From Alistipes sp. (GTDB lineage Bacteria > Bacteroidota > Bacteroidia > Bacteroidales > Rikenellaceae), in assembly GCA_017483225.1 (NCBI GenBank), contig JAFULF010000023.1, forward strand, positions 1-61,190: a DNA stretch of 61,190 bases, in the 5' to 3' direction. Positions 43,785 through 50,834 of this stretch are shown one piece after another. The translations under genes were made by a program, and so were the position numbers. The notes under the pieces are model-generated. The model was not told the DNA's origin and searched no databases. It saw only the letters and a list, made by a program, of their open reading frames with translations. Numbering within the stretch: position 1 is the stretch's first letter; each line of letters starts with the position of its first letter.

Positions 43785-43874
43785 CTACTTCTTCTTGTGA
43801 CGATCCTTGCGCAGACGCTTCTTACGCTTGTGGGTCGCCATCTTGTGACGCTTATGCTTCTTTCCGTTTGGCAT
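43785..43874 (-). CDS. 29-residue Lys/Arg-rich protein, COX24/AURKAIP1-like
   Basis: The protein is MPNGKKHKRHKMATHKRKKR followed by LRKDRHKKK; 18 of 29 residues are Lys, Arg or His. The HKMATHKRKKRLRK core resembles the AURKAIP1/COX24 (mS38-like) domain found as tiny proteins in Bacteroidetes, which suggests a ribosomal or RNA-binding role. It starts 33 nt after the HU gene and ends before a hairpin, so the two form one transcript. Purifying selection in relatives would confirm that it is real; the ORF is clean, with a start codon and a stop. Confidence 0.8.
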   Translation of the reverse strand: MPNGKKHKRHKMATHKRKKRLRKDRHKKK

Positions 43875-43907
43875 AATTGTGATGGTTTTTAAGTTATTTG
43901 AAAATGG

Positions 43908-44180
43908 TTATTTTACCTTTGCAAGGAAAGTCTTTGCAGGCTTGAATGCAGGGATGTTGTGCTCAGGGATGGTGATTGTAGTATTCTTCGAGATATTACG
44001 AGCCACCTTCTGCGCACGCTTCTTAATAATGAAAGAACCGAAACCACGAAGATATACGTTCTCGCCATTGCTCAACGAGCCCTTAACCTCCTCCATAAAA
44101 GTCTCAACGATGGTCTGGATCTGAACCTTCTCCACACCGGTCTTCTTAGCGATTTCGCTAACGATGTCTGCCTTTGTCAT
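43908..44180 (-). CDS. HU-family DNA-binding protein
   Basis: 90 residues. MTKADIVSEIAKKTGV, then GENVYLRGFGSFIIKKRAQK and the DNA-contacting arm RNISKNTTITIPEHNIPAFKP, with the Pro at the arm tip, are the HU/IHF pattern. It compacts and bends DNA without strong sequence preference. A -7 box lies at 44256-44263. Confidence 0.97.
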   Translation of the reverse strand: MTKADIVSEIAKKTGVEKVQIQTIVETFMEEVKGSLSNGENVYLRGFGSFIIKKRAQKVARNISKNTTITIPEHNIPAFKPAKTFLAKVK

Positions 44181-44255
44181 AATTAGTAATCTGTTTTTGT
44201 ATTAATTTCTACTCTTAATTGACTTCCACAGCCCTAAACAAGTGGAAATCGGCGA

Positions 44256-44263
44256 CAAATATA
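44256..44263 (-). promoter_or_regulatory. -7 box for the HU gene
   Basis: TATATTTG on the minus strand, 75 nt upstream of the start codon. The -33 region (TAAAAT) is only a loose match. Confidence 0.5.
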
Positions 44264-44349
44264 CGTCTAATTTTGCAAACGATAAAATAAAACCTCCTTA
44301 ATTTTCACTCTTTTTTACTCTTTTTCACAAAATTAGGCAATAATTACGC

Positions 44350-44754
44350 CTATCTGTTGAATGCGGCGGCAAAAGTCTCGACCGCCTGGTCAAGGCCCTT
44401 CTGAATCTTCCCGCCGACCATCATACGCATCATCATATTCAACTCGGCGTGCAACACAAAGCGTATGCGTGTGTCGTCAGATGTCACCTCGTGCAGCTGA
44501 ATCCAGAAGGTAAAGTCGATAGGCACACCGCCATCGTCGCCCGTGATTTTCACCTGCTTACCCTCAATCTTGTCGAGCATACGCAGCTTCACGACAAAGC
44601 CTTTGACCTTGAAAGAGCAGGAGTCAGGCGTAGCCTCCCACTCCTCCACCTTATCCGCCACAGCGGGGGTCAGCAGCGAGAAGTCGGAGATAAAGGGGTA
44701 TATCTGCATCGCCGACTTGCGTATCTGTTGTTGTTTAGATTCGTACTTCTCCAT
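44350..44754 (-). CDS. SRPBCC (START-like) domain protein
   Basis: 134 residues. Helix-grip fold features: N-terminal SAMQIYPFISDFSLLTPAVA, middle strands CSFKVKGFVVKLRMLDK and PIDFTFWIQLHEV, and a long C-terminal helix (GKIQKGLDQAVETFAAAF) as in polyketide-cyclase/AHSA1 relatives. It probably binds a small hydrophobic ligand; none can be named. The gene is single, with a -7 box 17 nt upstream of its start. Confidence 0.85.
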   Translation of the reverse strand: MEKYESKQQQIRKSAMQIYPFISDFSLLTPAVADKVEEWEATPDSCSFKVKGFVVKLRMLDKIEGKQVKITGDDGGVPIDFTFWIQLHEVTSDDTRIRFVLHAELNMMMRMMVGGKIQKGLDQAVETFAAAFNR

Positions 44755-44770
44755 AATATCTATTTTGCCG

Positions 44771-44778
44771 CAAAGGTA
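44771..44778 (-). promoter_or_regulatory. -7 box for the SRPBCC gene
   Basis: TACCTTTG on the minus strand, 17 nt before the start codon, so the leader would be about 10 nt. No -33 TTTG is clear. Confidence 0.5.
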
Positions 44779-44794
44779 ATAAAATTTTCGAGAG

Positions 44795-45116
44795 GGCGCA
44801 AGCGATTTATGAGCAAGGTCGTAAGAGGCCGCAGGGGCAGGCTGTGGTATCCTTGGCGCAACGGGCTTGGCGCAACAATAGGGAAATTAGGGAGATTAGG
44901 GAATTTAGAGAGCGTAAGGTTATTCTCACTAAACTCCTTAAATTCCTTAAACTCCCTTTTGCGCAACAATAAAGGCTGTTAAAGGTTATTAAAGGTAATT
45001 AAGGGGAGGCGCAGGCGGTTGGAGCAAGGCCGTAAGAGTCCGTAGCGTTTTTGCGCACCATTAACAACCCTTAATATCCCTTAACCCCCTTAATAGCCTT
45101 TAACTTTTTGCGCCCG
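44795..45116. repeat. Family A intergenic repeat, copy A4 (9-bp and 10-bp arrays)
   Basis: A partial core (GAGCAAGGTCGTAAGAGGCC, near 44817) is followed by an array with a 9-base period (AGGGAAATT/AGGGAGATT/AGGGAATTT near 44880) and its inverted partner (TAAACTCCT/TAAATTCCT/TAAACTCCC near 44930). Next come 10-base units GGCTGTTAAA/GGTTATTAAA/GGTAATTAAG (44973-45002), a full core, and right-arm decamers from 45059 to about 45105. TTGCGCAAC and TTTTGCGC flank these blocks. Confidence 0.8.
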
Positions 45117-45139
45117 ACCTACCCTCCTGTACAACCAAA

Positions 45140-45260
45140 AAAATCATTTTAAGTGATGAGTTGCAACGCTCGCCGATATTCGAAGCGATGGGACATACTT
45201 AGCGTATTTCCCATTGCTGAGAATGAGGTAGCGGAAGCAAATCGCTCTTAAAATGGTTTT
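45140..45260 (+). repeat. Family B structured element, copy B3
   Basis: Terminal arms 45140-45153 and 45247-45260 pair over 14 bp with one G-U. Inside: GCAACGCTCGCCGATAT, then hairpin AGCGATGGG/CCCATTGCT enclosing CATAC/GTAT. This copy is the most diverged; its 3' box is changed (GAATGAGGTAGCGG). It stands 21 nt from copy B4 and shares its arm sequence. Confidence 0.75.
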
Positions 45261-45281
45261 CTCCCCACCTGCACAACCCAT

Positions 45282-45405
45282 AAAAATCATTTTAAGGAGG
45301 CAGTTACAACGCTAACGAGTACGCCACGGTGGAAACATACTCGGCGTATGTGACCATCGTGGCGCACGCAAGTTAAGGCAGTAAATGCCCCTTAAAATGA
45401 TTTTT
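45282..45405 (+). repeat. Family B structured element, copy B4 (ends in the epimerase stop codon)
   Basis: Terminal arms 45282-45297 and 45390-45405 pair perfectly over 16 bp, extended by GGCA/TGCC after one mismatch. Inside: ACAACGCTAACGAGTAC, hairpin GCCACGGTGG/CCATCGTGGC with internal loop AAA/TGA and inner stem CATAC/GTATG, then CACGCAAGTTAAGG. The right arm overlaps the epimerase stop codon (45404-45406). Confidence 0.8.
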
Positions 45406-46072
45406 ATTTGGTGATGGCTGCTCGCAACAACGGAATAGACTCATCAAGAGTCATACCCTTGCGATATACGCCGGCAGTACCGCCAACGAATACGTTTGCG
45501 CCCATATCGGTCATCAGCTTTGCACGCTCGCAGCTCACGCTGCCATCCACGCTGATAAGCACCTTCTCGTAGCCACGCTCGTCGAGCCACTGGCGCATCT
45601 CGGCCACCTTGTCGAGGATGCCGTCAACGAGTTTTGCGCCGGAGAATCCCGGGTGTACGAGCATCAGGGTAACCATATCGGTATATGCCATATGCGGAGC
45701 CACCGACTCTACCGGAGTATCAGGATTTACCACCACGCCGAAGAGTGCCCCCTTTCCGTGGATGTCGGCTGCGAACTCGCTCAAATCCTTGTTCAGCTCG
45801 ACGTGTGTCGATACGATATCGCCTGCGTGAACATCAATCTTGGAGCAGATAAACTCCGGCTCCTCACACATAAGGTGGATATCGAGAGGCATCTCGGTCA
45901 CACGGTGCATAGCATTCGGGAAGTCGGGGCCGAAGGTCATATTAGGCACGAAGTGGCCATCCATAACGTCGATATGGAGCCAATCTACGCCATTACGTTC
46001 AAGGGTTTTGATGTCACGTTCCAGATTCATCAGGTCGGAACACATCACGGATACAGAGATTTTGTTTGCCAT
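45404..46072 (-). CDS. Ribulose-/allulose-phosphate 3-epimerase family protein
   Basis: 222 residues, TIM barrel. Metal and catalytic residues are in place: LHIDVMDGHFVPNMTF (His, Asp, Met), PLDIHLM (His) and LISVDGS (Asp). The start ISVSVMCSDLMNLERD and the end ANVFVGGTAGVYR resemble AlsE-type D-allulose-6-phosphate 3-epimerase more than ordinary Rpe, so the substrate may be ribulose-5-P, allulose-6-P or a related ketose phosphate. It is divergent from an operon with a class II aldolase. The stop codon overlaps family B copy B4. Confidence 0.88.
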   Translation of the reverse strand: MANKISVSVMCSDLMNLERDIKTLERNGVDWLHIDVMDGHFVPNMTFGPDFPNAMHRVTEMPLDIHLMCEEPEFICSKIDVHAGDIVSTHVELNKDLSEFAADIHGKGALFGVVVNPDTPVESVAPHMAYTDMVTLMLVHPGFSGAKLVDGILDKVAEMRQWLDERGYEKVLISVDGSVSCERAKLMTDMGANVFVGGTAGVYRKGMTLDESIPLLRAAITK

Positions 46073-46114
46073 AGTTTTATGTTTTTGTGTTTTTGTTCAT
46101 CACATATCTTCGTA

Positions 46115-46122
46115 CAAAGGTA
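46115..46122 (-). promoter_or_regulatory. -7 box for the epimerase gene
   Basis: TACCTTTG on the minus strand, 43 nt upstream of the start codon. Confidence 0.5.
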
Positions 46123-46196
46123 TAAATTTTCGTCTAATAAATCACAACATCCGCAAATTTATCTTTCATCGTCATCAATTTTCGGATATAATTCGC

Positions 46197-46204
46197 TATC
46201 TTTG
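46197..46204 (+). promoter_or_regulatory. -7 box for the GDPD operon
   Basis: TATCTTTG, 35 nt upstream of the GDPD start codon, divergent from the epimerase promoter. Confidence 0.55.
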
Positions 46205-46238
46205 TAGATGGATATGGATACCTAAAAACTATAATTAT

Positions 46239-47039
46239 ATGAAAAAGAGTATTATGCTTGCTATTGCAACACTTATGGCGACGGCTGCCGTTGCCCAGAC
46301 ACAGGTCATTGCCCACCGAGGCTTCCACACGACGAAGGGGTCGTGCCGCAACTCGCTCGCCGCACTCAAAGAGGCGCAGAAGTTGGGTATCTACGGCTCG
46401 GAGTGCGACATCAACCTCACGAAGGATGGCGAGATTGTGGTTGCTCACGGCGGCTACCACCCCGACAAGAGCGTTCACAAGGGGGAGATGGAGCGTGTGA
46501 ACATCCAGAAGAGCACTTTGGCCGAGGTACAGGCTATTCCGTTGGAGAATGGCGAGGTGATGCCTACTCTCGACCAGTATCTGACACAGGCAAAGAGGGA
46601 TAAGAAGACCAAACTCATCATCGAGATAAAGAAGCACTACACCCCTGCCGAGGAGACCGAAATCGTGCAGAAGACCATCGCCAAGGTTGCCGAGTACGGG
46701 CTGAACGAGCAGGTTGAGTATATCGCCTTCCGTCCGTGGGTATGCTTTGAGTTGAAGCGTCTGGCTCCGGAGGGTACCCCTATCGCCTACCTCGACGGCG
46801 ACTACGACCCTACCTACATCAAGGGTATGGGCATCTCGGGTATCGACTACAAGCTCGACATCTTGAAGAAGAAGCCGAAGTGGATTAAGTCGTGCCACAA
46901 GAAGGGCCTCACGGTGAATGTCTGGACCGTAAACAAGGAGGAGGATATGCGCTGGTGCGTGGAGCAGGGCGTGGATTACATCACCACCGACTACCCTGAC
47001 CTCTGCAAGCGTATCATCGCCGAGATGAGTAAGAAATAA
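46239..47039 (+). CDS. Secreted glycerophosphodiester phosphodiesterase
   Basis: 266 residues from MKKSIMLAIATLMATAAVAQ, a clear signal peptide; the longer in-frame extension overlaps the epimerase gene and is not used. GDPD TIM-barrel motifs: VIAHRGFHTTKGSCRNSLAA (His-Arg and metal site), GSECDINLTKDGEIVVAHGG (Glu, Asp, His), KLIIEIK, and C-terminal VNVWTVNKEEDMRW with YITTDYPD. It hydrolyses glycerophosphodiesters to glycerol-3-phosphate and an alcohol, probably in the periplasm. First gene of an operon with a permease 11 nt downstream. Confidence 0.93.
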   Translation: MKKSIMLAIATLMATAAVAQTQVIAHRGFHTTKGSCRNSLAALKEAQKLGIYGSECDINLTKDGEIVVAHGGYHPDKSVHKGEMERVNIQKSTLAEVQAIPLENGEVMPTLDQYLTQAKRDKKTKLIIEIKKHYTPAEETEIVQKTIAKVAEYGLNEQVEYIAFRPWVCFELKRLAPEGTPIAYLDGDYDPTYIKGMGISGIDYKLDILKKKPKWIKSCHKKGLTVNVWTVNKEEDMRWCVEQGVDYITTDYPDLCKRIIAEMSKK

Positions 47040-47050
47040 TCCCCTGAGCG

Positions 47051-48301
47051 ATGAAACTACGTTACGGCGTCGATGAACGCCCCGGCCTCGGTGCTACGCT
47101 CCTATACGGTCTGCAATGGCTAATGATTTGCATTCCGGTCGTGCTCACCAGCACCTTTATCGCCCCAGCCGGCGAGGTTGTCTGCTTCACGCAGAAGCTC
47201 TTTGCGGCTATGGGCGTGACGATGATTGTGCAGGCGCTATGGGGACATCGTCTGCCCCTTGTTGCCGGCCCTGCCGCCGTACTGCTTATGGGCGTGGTGG
47301 CCTCGGCAAGTCAGGGGCACGCACCACAGAGCATCTACCCTGCGATGATTGTCGGCGGAGCCATCATCACCCTGCTGGCTCTCTCGGGACTACTGCGCCA
47401 CCTGCTGCCTATATTTACGCCGAGGATTGTCGTGGCTATCGTCGTGCTTATCTCCTTCACGATGTCGAAACCTATCGTGGGGATGATATTCTCGGATACG
47501 GCCCATCAGGGCACGGCACTGCTCTTTGCGCTGCTCTGCGTGGGTGCTATGGCCGTGGCCAACAACCTCCTGCGGGGCATCTGGAAGAGTATGGTCGTCA
47601 TCGTGGCGATGATTCTCGGGGCACTGATATACTACTGTTTCACGGGCTTCCCGACCCAACTCGCAACCGACACCGCCACCCCGACACTGCTGCTCAAAGA
47701 TATGAGCCTCGATGCGGGTGTGGTGCTCGCCTTCTGCTTCTGCTACATCGCACTACTGATTAACGAGGTGGGGTCGGTGCAGGCACTGGGCGATATGGTC
47801 GAGGCACCCGATATGGCGGGCAGACAGAAGAGAGGAATGGTCATCACGGGCATAGTCAATATGCTGTGTGGAGCAACGGGTATCCCCGGAGCGGTCGATT
47901 ACTCGCTCTCACCGGGTGTTGTGGCCTCCACTTCATGTGCCTCCCGCTACACGATAATCCCTGCCGCCGTGGCGATGATTATCCTATCGCTCTGTCCTCC
48001 GGCTGTCGCCTTCCTGCTGACGATACCTACGCCCGTTATGGGTACGGTACTGCTCTACCTGATGGCTACGCAGGTGGCGGCAGGTCTGCATATGATGCAG
48101 GAGAGCAAGGCCTCGGCGACCTTTATGGATGCGCTGATTCTCGCCATTCCGATTATGTTCACCGTAATTATGTCGTTTGCGCCGCAGTCGGCCATCGCAG
48201 CCATCCCGTCGCTGCTCCGCCCGATTGTCGGCAACAGCTTCGTTATGGGCATAATCATAATACTGCTACTTGAACACGTTTTATTACGCAAAAAGAGATG
48301 A
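47051..48301 (+). CDS. NCS2-family nucleobase:cation symporter
   Basis: 416 residues, an integral membrane protein with about 12-14 helices in two inverted halves. YGVDERPGLGATLLYGLQWL is the typical start of xanthine/uracil permeases. The substrate-binding signatures are GPAAVLLMGVVASASQG in helix 3 and CFCYIALLINEVGSVQALGD near helix 8. The GIPGAVDYSLSPGVVA stretch stands in for the NGG-type motif. Which base is carried cannot be told. Its stop codon overlaps the next start (ATGA). Confidence 0.88.
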   Translation: MKLRYGVDERPGLGATLLYGLQWLMICIPVVLTSTFIAPAGEVVCFTQKLFAAMGVTMIVQALWGHRLPLVAGPAAVLLMGVVASASQGHAPQSIYPAMIVGGAIITLLALSGLLRHLLPIFTPRIVVAIVVLISFTMSKPIVGMIFSDTAHQGTALLFALLCVGAMAVANNLLRGIWKSMVVIVAMILGALIYYCFTGFPTQLATDTATPTLLLKDMSLDAGVVLAFCFCYIALLINEVGSVQALGDMVEAPDMAGRQKRGMVITGIVNMLCGATGIPGAVDYSLSPGVVASTSCASRYTIIPAAVAMIILSLCPPAVAFLLTIPTPVMGTVLLYLMATQVAAGLHMMQESKASATFMDALILAIPIMFTVIMSFAPQSAIAAIPSLLRPIVGNSFVMGIIIILLLEHVLLRKKR

Positions 48302-49116
48302 ATGTAAAGGAACTTTTGAAGGATTGCCAAAGCAAGGGTACTGCGGTTTTGGCGACCAACTTCTACAACTTCGAGACCTTGGAGGGGGTTATGCGTGCGG
48401 CGCAGGCGACCTCATCGCCGGTGCTGCTGCAACTCACCCGCTCCTCGATAGATTATATGGGTCTGCGTCAGGCTGTTGCCATGGCACGTCAGGCCATTGC
48501 CGACCACGACGTGCAGGGGTGGATTCACCTCGACCACGGAGGCTCGGTGGAGCTGGTTGAGCGATGCCTCGACGCCGGCTTCGACTCGGTGATGATTGAT
48601 GCCAGCGAGCGACCTTTCGAGGAGAATGTTGCCACCACACGCCGTGTCGTTGAGTTGGCACGCCCATACGGTGTAAATGTCGAGGCGGAGTTGGGCTATG
48701 TGGCCAAACTCGGTCAGGAGCAGGGCGGCGGCTTCACGACGGCCGAGGAGGCACGTCTGTTCGTCGAGCAGACGGGGGTGGATGCTCTGGCTGTCGCCAT
48801 CGGCTCGGCCCACGGATTCTATAAGCAGACCCCGCATCTGGACTTGGAACGTCTGCGTGAGATTCACGCCGCAACGCCCGTGGCACTCGTTCTGCACGGC
48901 AGTTCGGGCATTCCGCACCCTATGGTGCAGGAGGCTATTGCCGGCGGCATCGTCAAGGTAAACCTCGCCACCGAGATTAAGGATACCTTTATGCGCAACC
49001 TCAAAGGGGTGCTCACCTCCACCGACGAGATAGACCTGCGCAAGGTCTTCCCACAGGCGACAGCCGCCGTCGTGGAGCTGCTCGTCGAGAAGTATAGAAT
49101 GGTGCGAGGCGAATAG
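48298..49116 (+). CDS. Class II (zinc) fructose/tagatose-bisphosphate aldolase family
   Basis: 272 residues. KbaY/GatY/Fba-like features: GWIHLDHGG (Asp and Zn-binding His), DSVMIDASERPFEENVATT, VEAELGYVAKLGQEQGGG, AIGSAHGFYK (Zn His) and LVLHGSSGIP (Zn His and phosphate site), then VNLATEIKDTF. It should cleave a ketose bisphosphate or related phosphate to dihydroxyacetone phosphate and an aldehyde. LHGSSG replaces the commoner LHGGSG. The start overlaps the permease stop by 4 nt (ATGA), so translation is coupled. With the divergent epimerase this could be a small sugar-phosphate route; the substrate is unknown. Confidence 0.9.
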   Translation: MNVKELLKDCQSKGTAVLATNFYNFETLEGVMRAAQATSSPVLLQLTRSSIDYMGLRQAVAMARQAIADHDVQGWIHLDHGGSVELVERCLDAGFDSVMIDASERPFEENVATTRRVVELARPYGVNVEAELGYVAKLGQEQGGGFTTAEEARLFVEQTGVDALAVAIGSAHGFYKQTPHLDLERLREIHAATPVALVLHGSSGIPHPMVQEAIAGGIVKVNLATEIKDTFMRNLKGVLTSTDEIDLRKVFPQATAAVVELLVEKYRMVRGE

Positions 49117-49187
49117 CCAGACACCTCACAGCAGACGAGAGGGTCGCCCCTCACTGCCTTGGCTTGGAATTTGCCGTAGGCAGGGTT

Positions 49188-50123
49188 ATGACGGGCGGCA
49201 AAATCAGATACAATATGGCATTGTTGGCAGCAAACGTACTGTTTGGTGCCAACTTCTCTTTCTACGTGTCGCTGACACGCTACTACTTGAACTTCGAGCA
49301 GATTTTTATGTTGCAGGTACTCACCGCCGCCGCCTTTTTCATCCCCTTTGCTATTCTGTCACGCCGCTCGTACCGCATCACGGTCGAGGATTTCGGTTCA
49401 ATCTTTATAGTAGCTCTGCTTGTAATCTACGGATGGATGTACCTGCTGCTTTGGGGAGCCTCCTGCACCAGCCCCATCGATGCCTCGACCATCGCCACGC
49501 TGGGGCCCGTCTTTACGCTTATCATCGCACGTATCGTGCAGCCGCAAAAGACCTCGTGGGTACGCCTCACGGGCATCGTCATCGCTCTGGCAGGAGCCGC
49601 CGCACTGCTGGTGGATAAGGGGGAGTCGCTCCTTGGCAGCAACACGGAGGCCTTCGGTAATGCGCTGGTGCTCTGCGCCGTCATCTCCATAGCCGCCAAT
49701 ACGGTGCTCATCAAGCCCCAACTGCAACGCTACGGCGCACTGACGGTTATGGGGTGGTACTACATCATCGGCTTCGCTATGGTGGCACCCTTCTTCTGGG
49801 TGGAGATTGACGGGCTGAACCTCCTGCGTTTACCTTGGGGCGCATTGGCAGAGTTGCTCTACATACTCATCTTTGGCACAGTATTGCCGATGTGGCTGTT
49901 ATACCTCGGCTCGGCGCACCTCTCGTCGCTGCACACGGCCCTCTATCGCTATATGCAGCCCGTGGTTGCCACCTGCCTCTCGCTACTGCGGGGGCAAAAC
50001 AACATCGACCGCACCAACATCGTCGGTGCGAGCCTGATTTTTGTCGGGATAATTCTCGTTGCGTCGGGGAATCTGCGCCGCCGACCCGCCACAGAGCGGC
50101 GTGCCGACAACCGAGGGGGCTAA
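49188..50123 (+). CDS. EamA/DMT-family transporter
   Basis: 311 residues from MTGGKIRYNMALLAAN; the upstream TTG extension is not needed. Ten hydrophobic helices form two EamA repeats (NVLFGANFSFYVSLTRYYL, WMYLLLWGASCTSPIDAST, and later GWYYIIGFAMVAPFFWVEID, LGSAHLSSLHTALYRYMQPV). Such carriers export or import metabolites; the substrate is unknown. It follows the aldolase by 71 nt. Its stop TAA (50121-50123) overlaps the stop of the convergent tsaC. Confidence 0.9.
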   Translation: MTGGKIRYNMALLAANVLFGANFSFYVSLTRYYLNFEQIFMLQVLTAAAFFIPFAILSRRSYRITVEDFGSIFIVALLVIYGWMYLLLWGASCTSPIDASTIATLGPVFTLIIARIVQPQKTSWVRLTGIVIALAGAAALLVDKGESLLGSNTEAFGNALVLCAVISIAANTVLIKPQLQRYGALTVMGWYYIIGFAMVAPFFWVEIDGLNLLRLPWGALAELLYILIFGTVLPMWLLYLGSAHLSSLHTALYRYMQPVVATCLSLLRGQNNIDRTNIVGASLIFVGIILVASGNLRRRPATERRADNRGG

Positions 50124-50683
50124 TCTCTGATAATCTTCACCTCGTTATCCTCTCCGAAGGCGATAATTGCGCTCGGCTTACCCGTCGGACGACCCTGAAA
50201 ACGGGGGTTTACCACGAAATCGACACCCTCGATAATCTCCTTCGATACCTCCGCCAGATTGCGAGGTGTCGCCTCGCCGGAGATATTGGCCGAGGTGGAT
50301 ACTATCGGGCGACCGAACTTGTAGAGCAGCCTCTGGCAGAAGTCGTGGTCGGGGACTCTCACGCCCAGCGTACCCTCCTCCGGAATAAGATTCTCGGCAA
50401 GGCCTACGGCTCCCGGGAGGATGAGTGTCAGCGGCTTGGTCGCCATCTCCATAACCTCGAAGGCGATACCCGGCGCCTTGTTCACGTAGCGCACCACCAT
50501 ATCGGCATTGCCGCACAGCACCAGCATCGACTTCTTGTCGGTGCTCTCTTTGAGCGAGTATATGCGCTGCACCGCCTCGGCATTTGTGGCATCACAGCCA
50601 ATGCCCCAGACCGTATCTGTCGGGTAGAGAATCAGGCCTCCACGACGGAGCACCTCCAAAGCAAGTTCAATCTCACGTTCCAT
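50120..50683 (-). CDS. tsaC: L-threonylcarbamoyladenylate synthase (TsaC/YwlC)
   Basis: 187 residues. It makes threonylcarbamoyl-AMP for the t6A37 modification of ANN-decoding tRNAs. Signature: LILYPTDTVWGIGCDA near the N-terminus, KESTDKKSMLVLCG, and RVPDHDFCQRLLYKFGRPIVSTSANISG. It is the short single-domain form without the Sua5 C-terminal domain. Its stop (TAG, 50120-50122) shares bases with the EamA stop. Confidence 0.95.
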   Translation of the reverse strand: MEREIELALEVLRRGGLILYPTDTVWGIGCDATNAEAVQRIYSLKESTDKKSMLVLCGNADMVVRYVNKAPGIAFEVMEMATKPLTLILPGAVGLAENLIPEEGTLGVRVPDHDFCQRLLYKFGRPIVSTSANISGEATPRNLAEVSKEIIEGVDFVVNPRFQGRPTGKPSAIIAFGEDNEVKIIRD

Positions 50684-50706
50684 AATCTCGTTGTTCTATT
50701 CTGCTA

Positions 50707-50714
50707 CAAAGGTA
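50707..50714 (-). promoter_or_regulatory. -7 box for tsaC
   Basis: TACCTTTG on the minus strand, 24 nt upstream of the tsaC start codon. Confidence 0.5.
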
Positions 50715-50787
50715 TGCAAAAATCGGATGTCGAAATATTAGACGACGAATATTTTGATGATTTTTCGCTTTTTAGATGATAATTTTA

Positions 50788-50795
50788 TAATTTTG
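50788..50795 (+). promoter_or_regulatory. -7 box for yebC
   Basis: TAATTTTG, 39 nt upstream of the yebC start codon; no -33 TTTG at the right spacing. Confidence 0.45.
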
Positions 50796-50834
50796 TGGGC
50801 TGATTATGAAGTAATAATTAAAAAACAATATACT

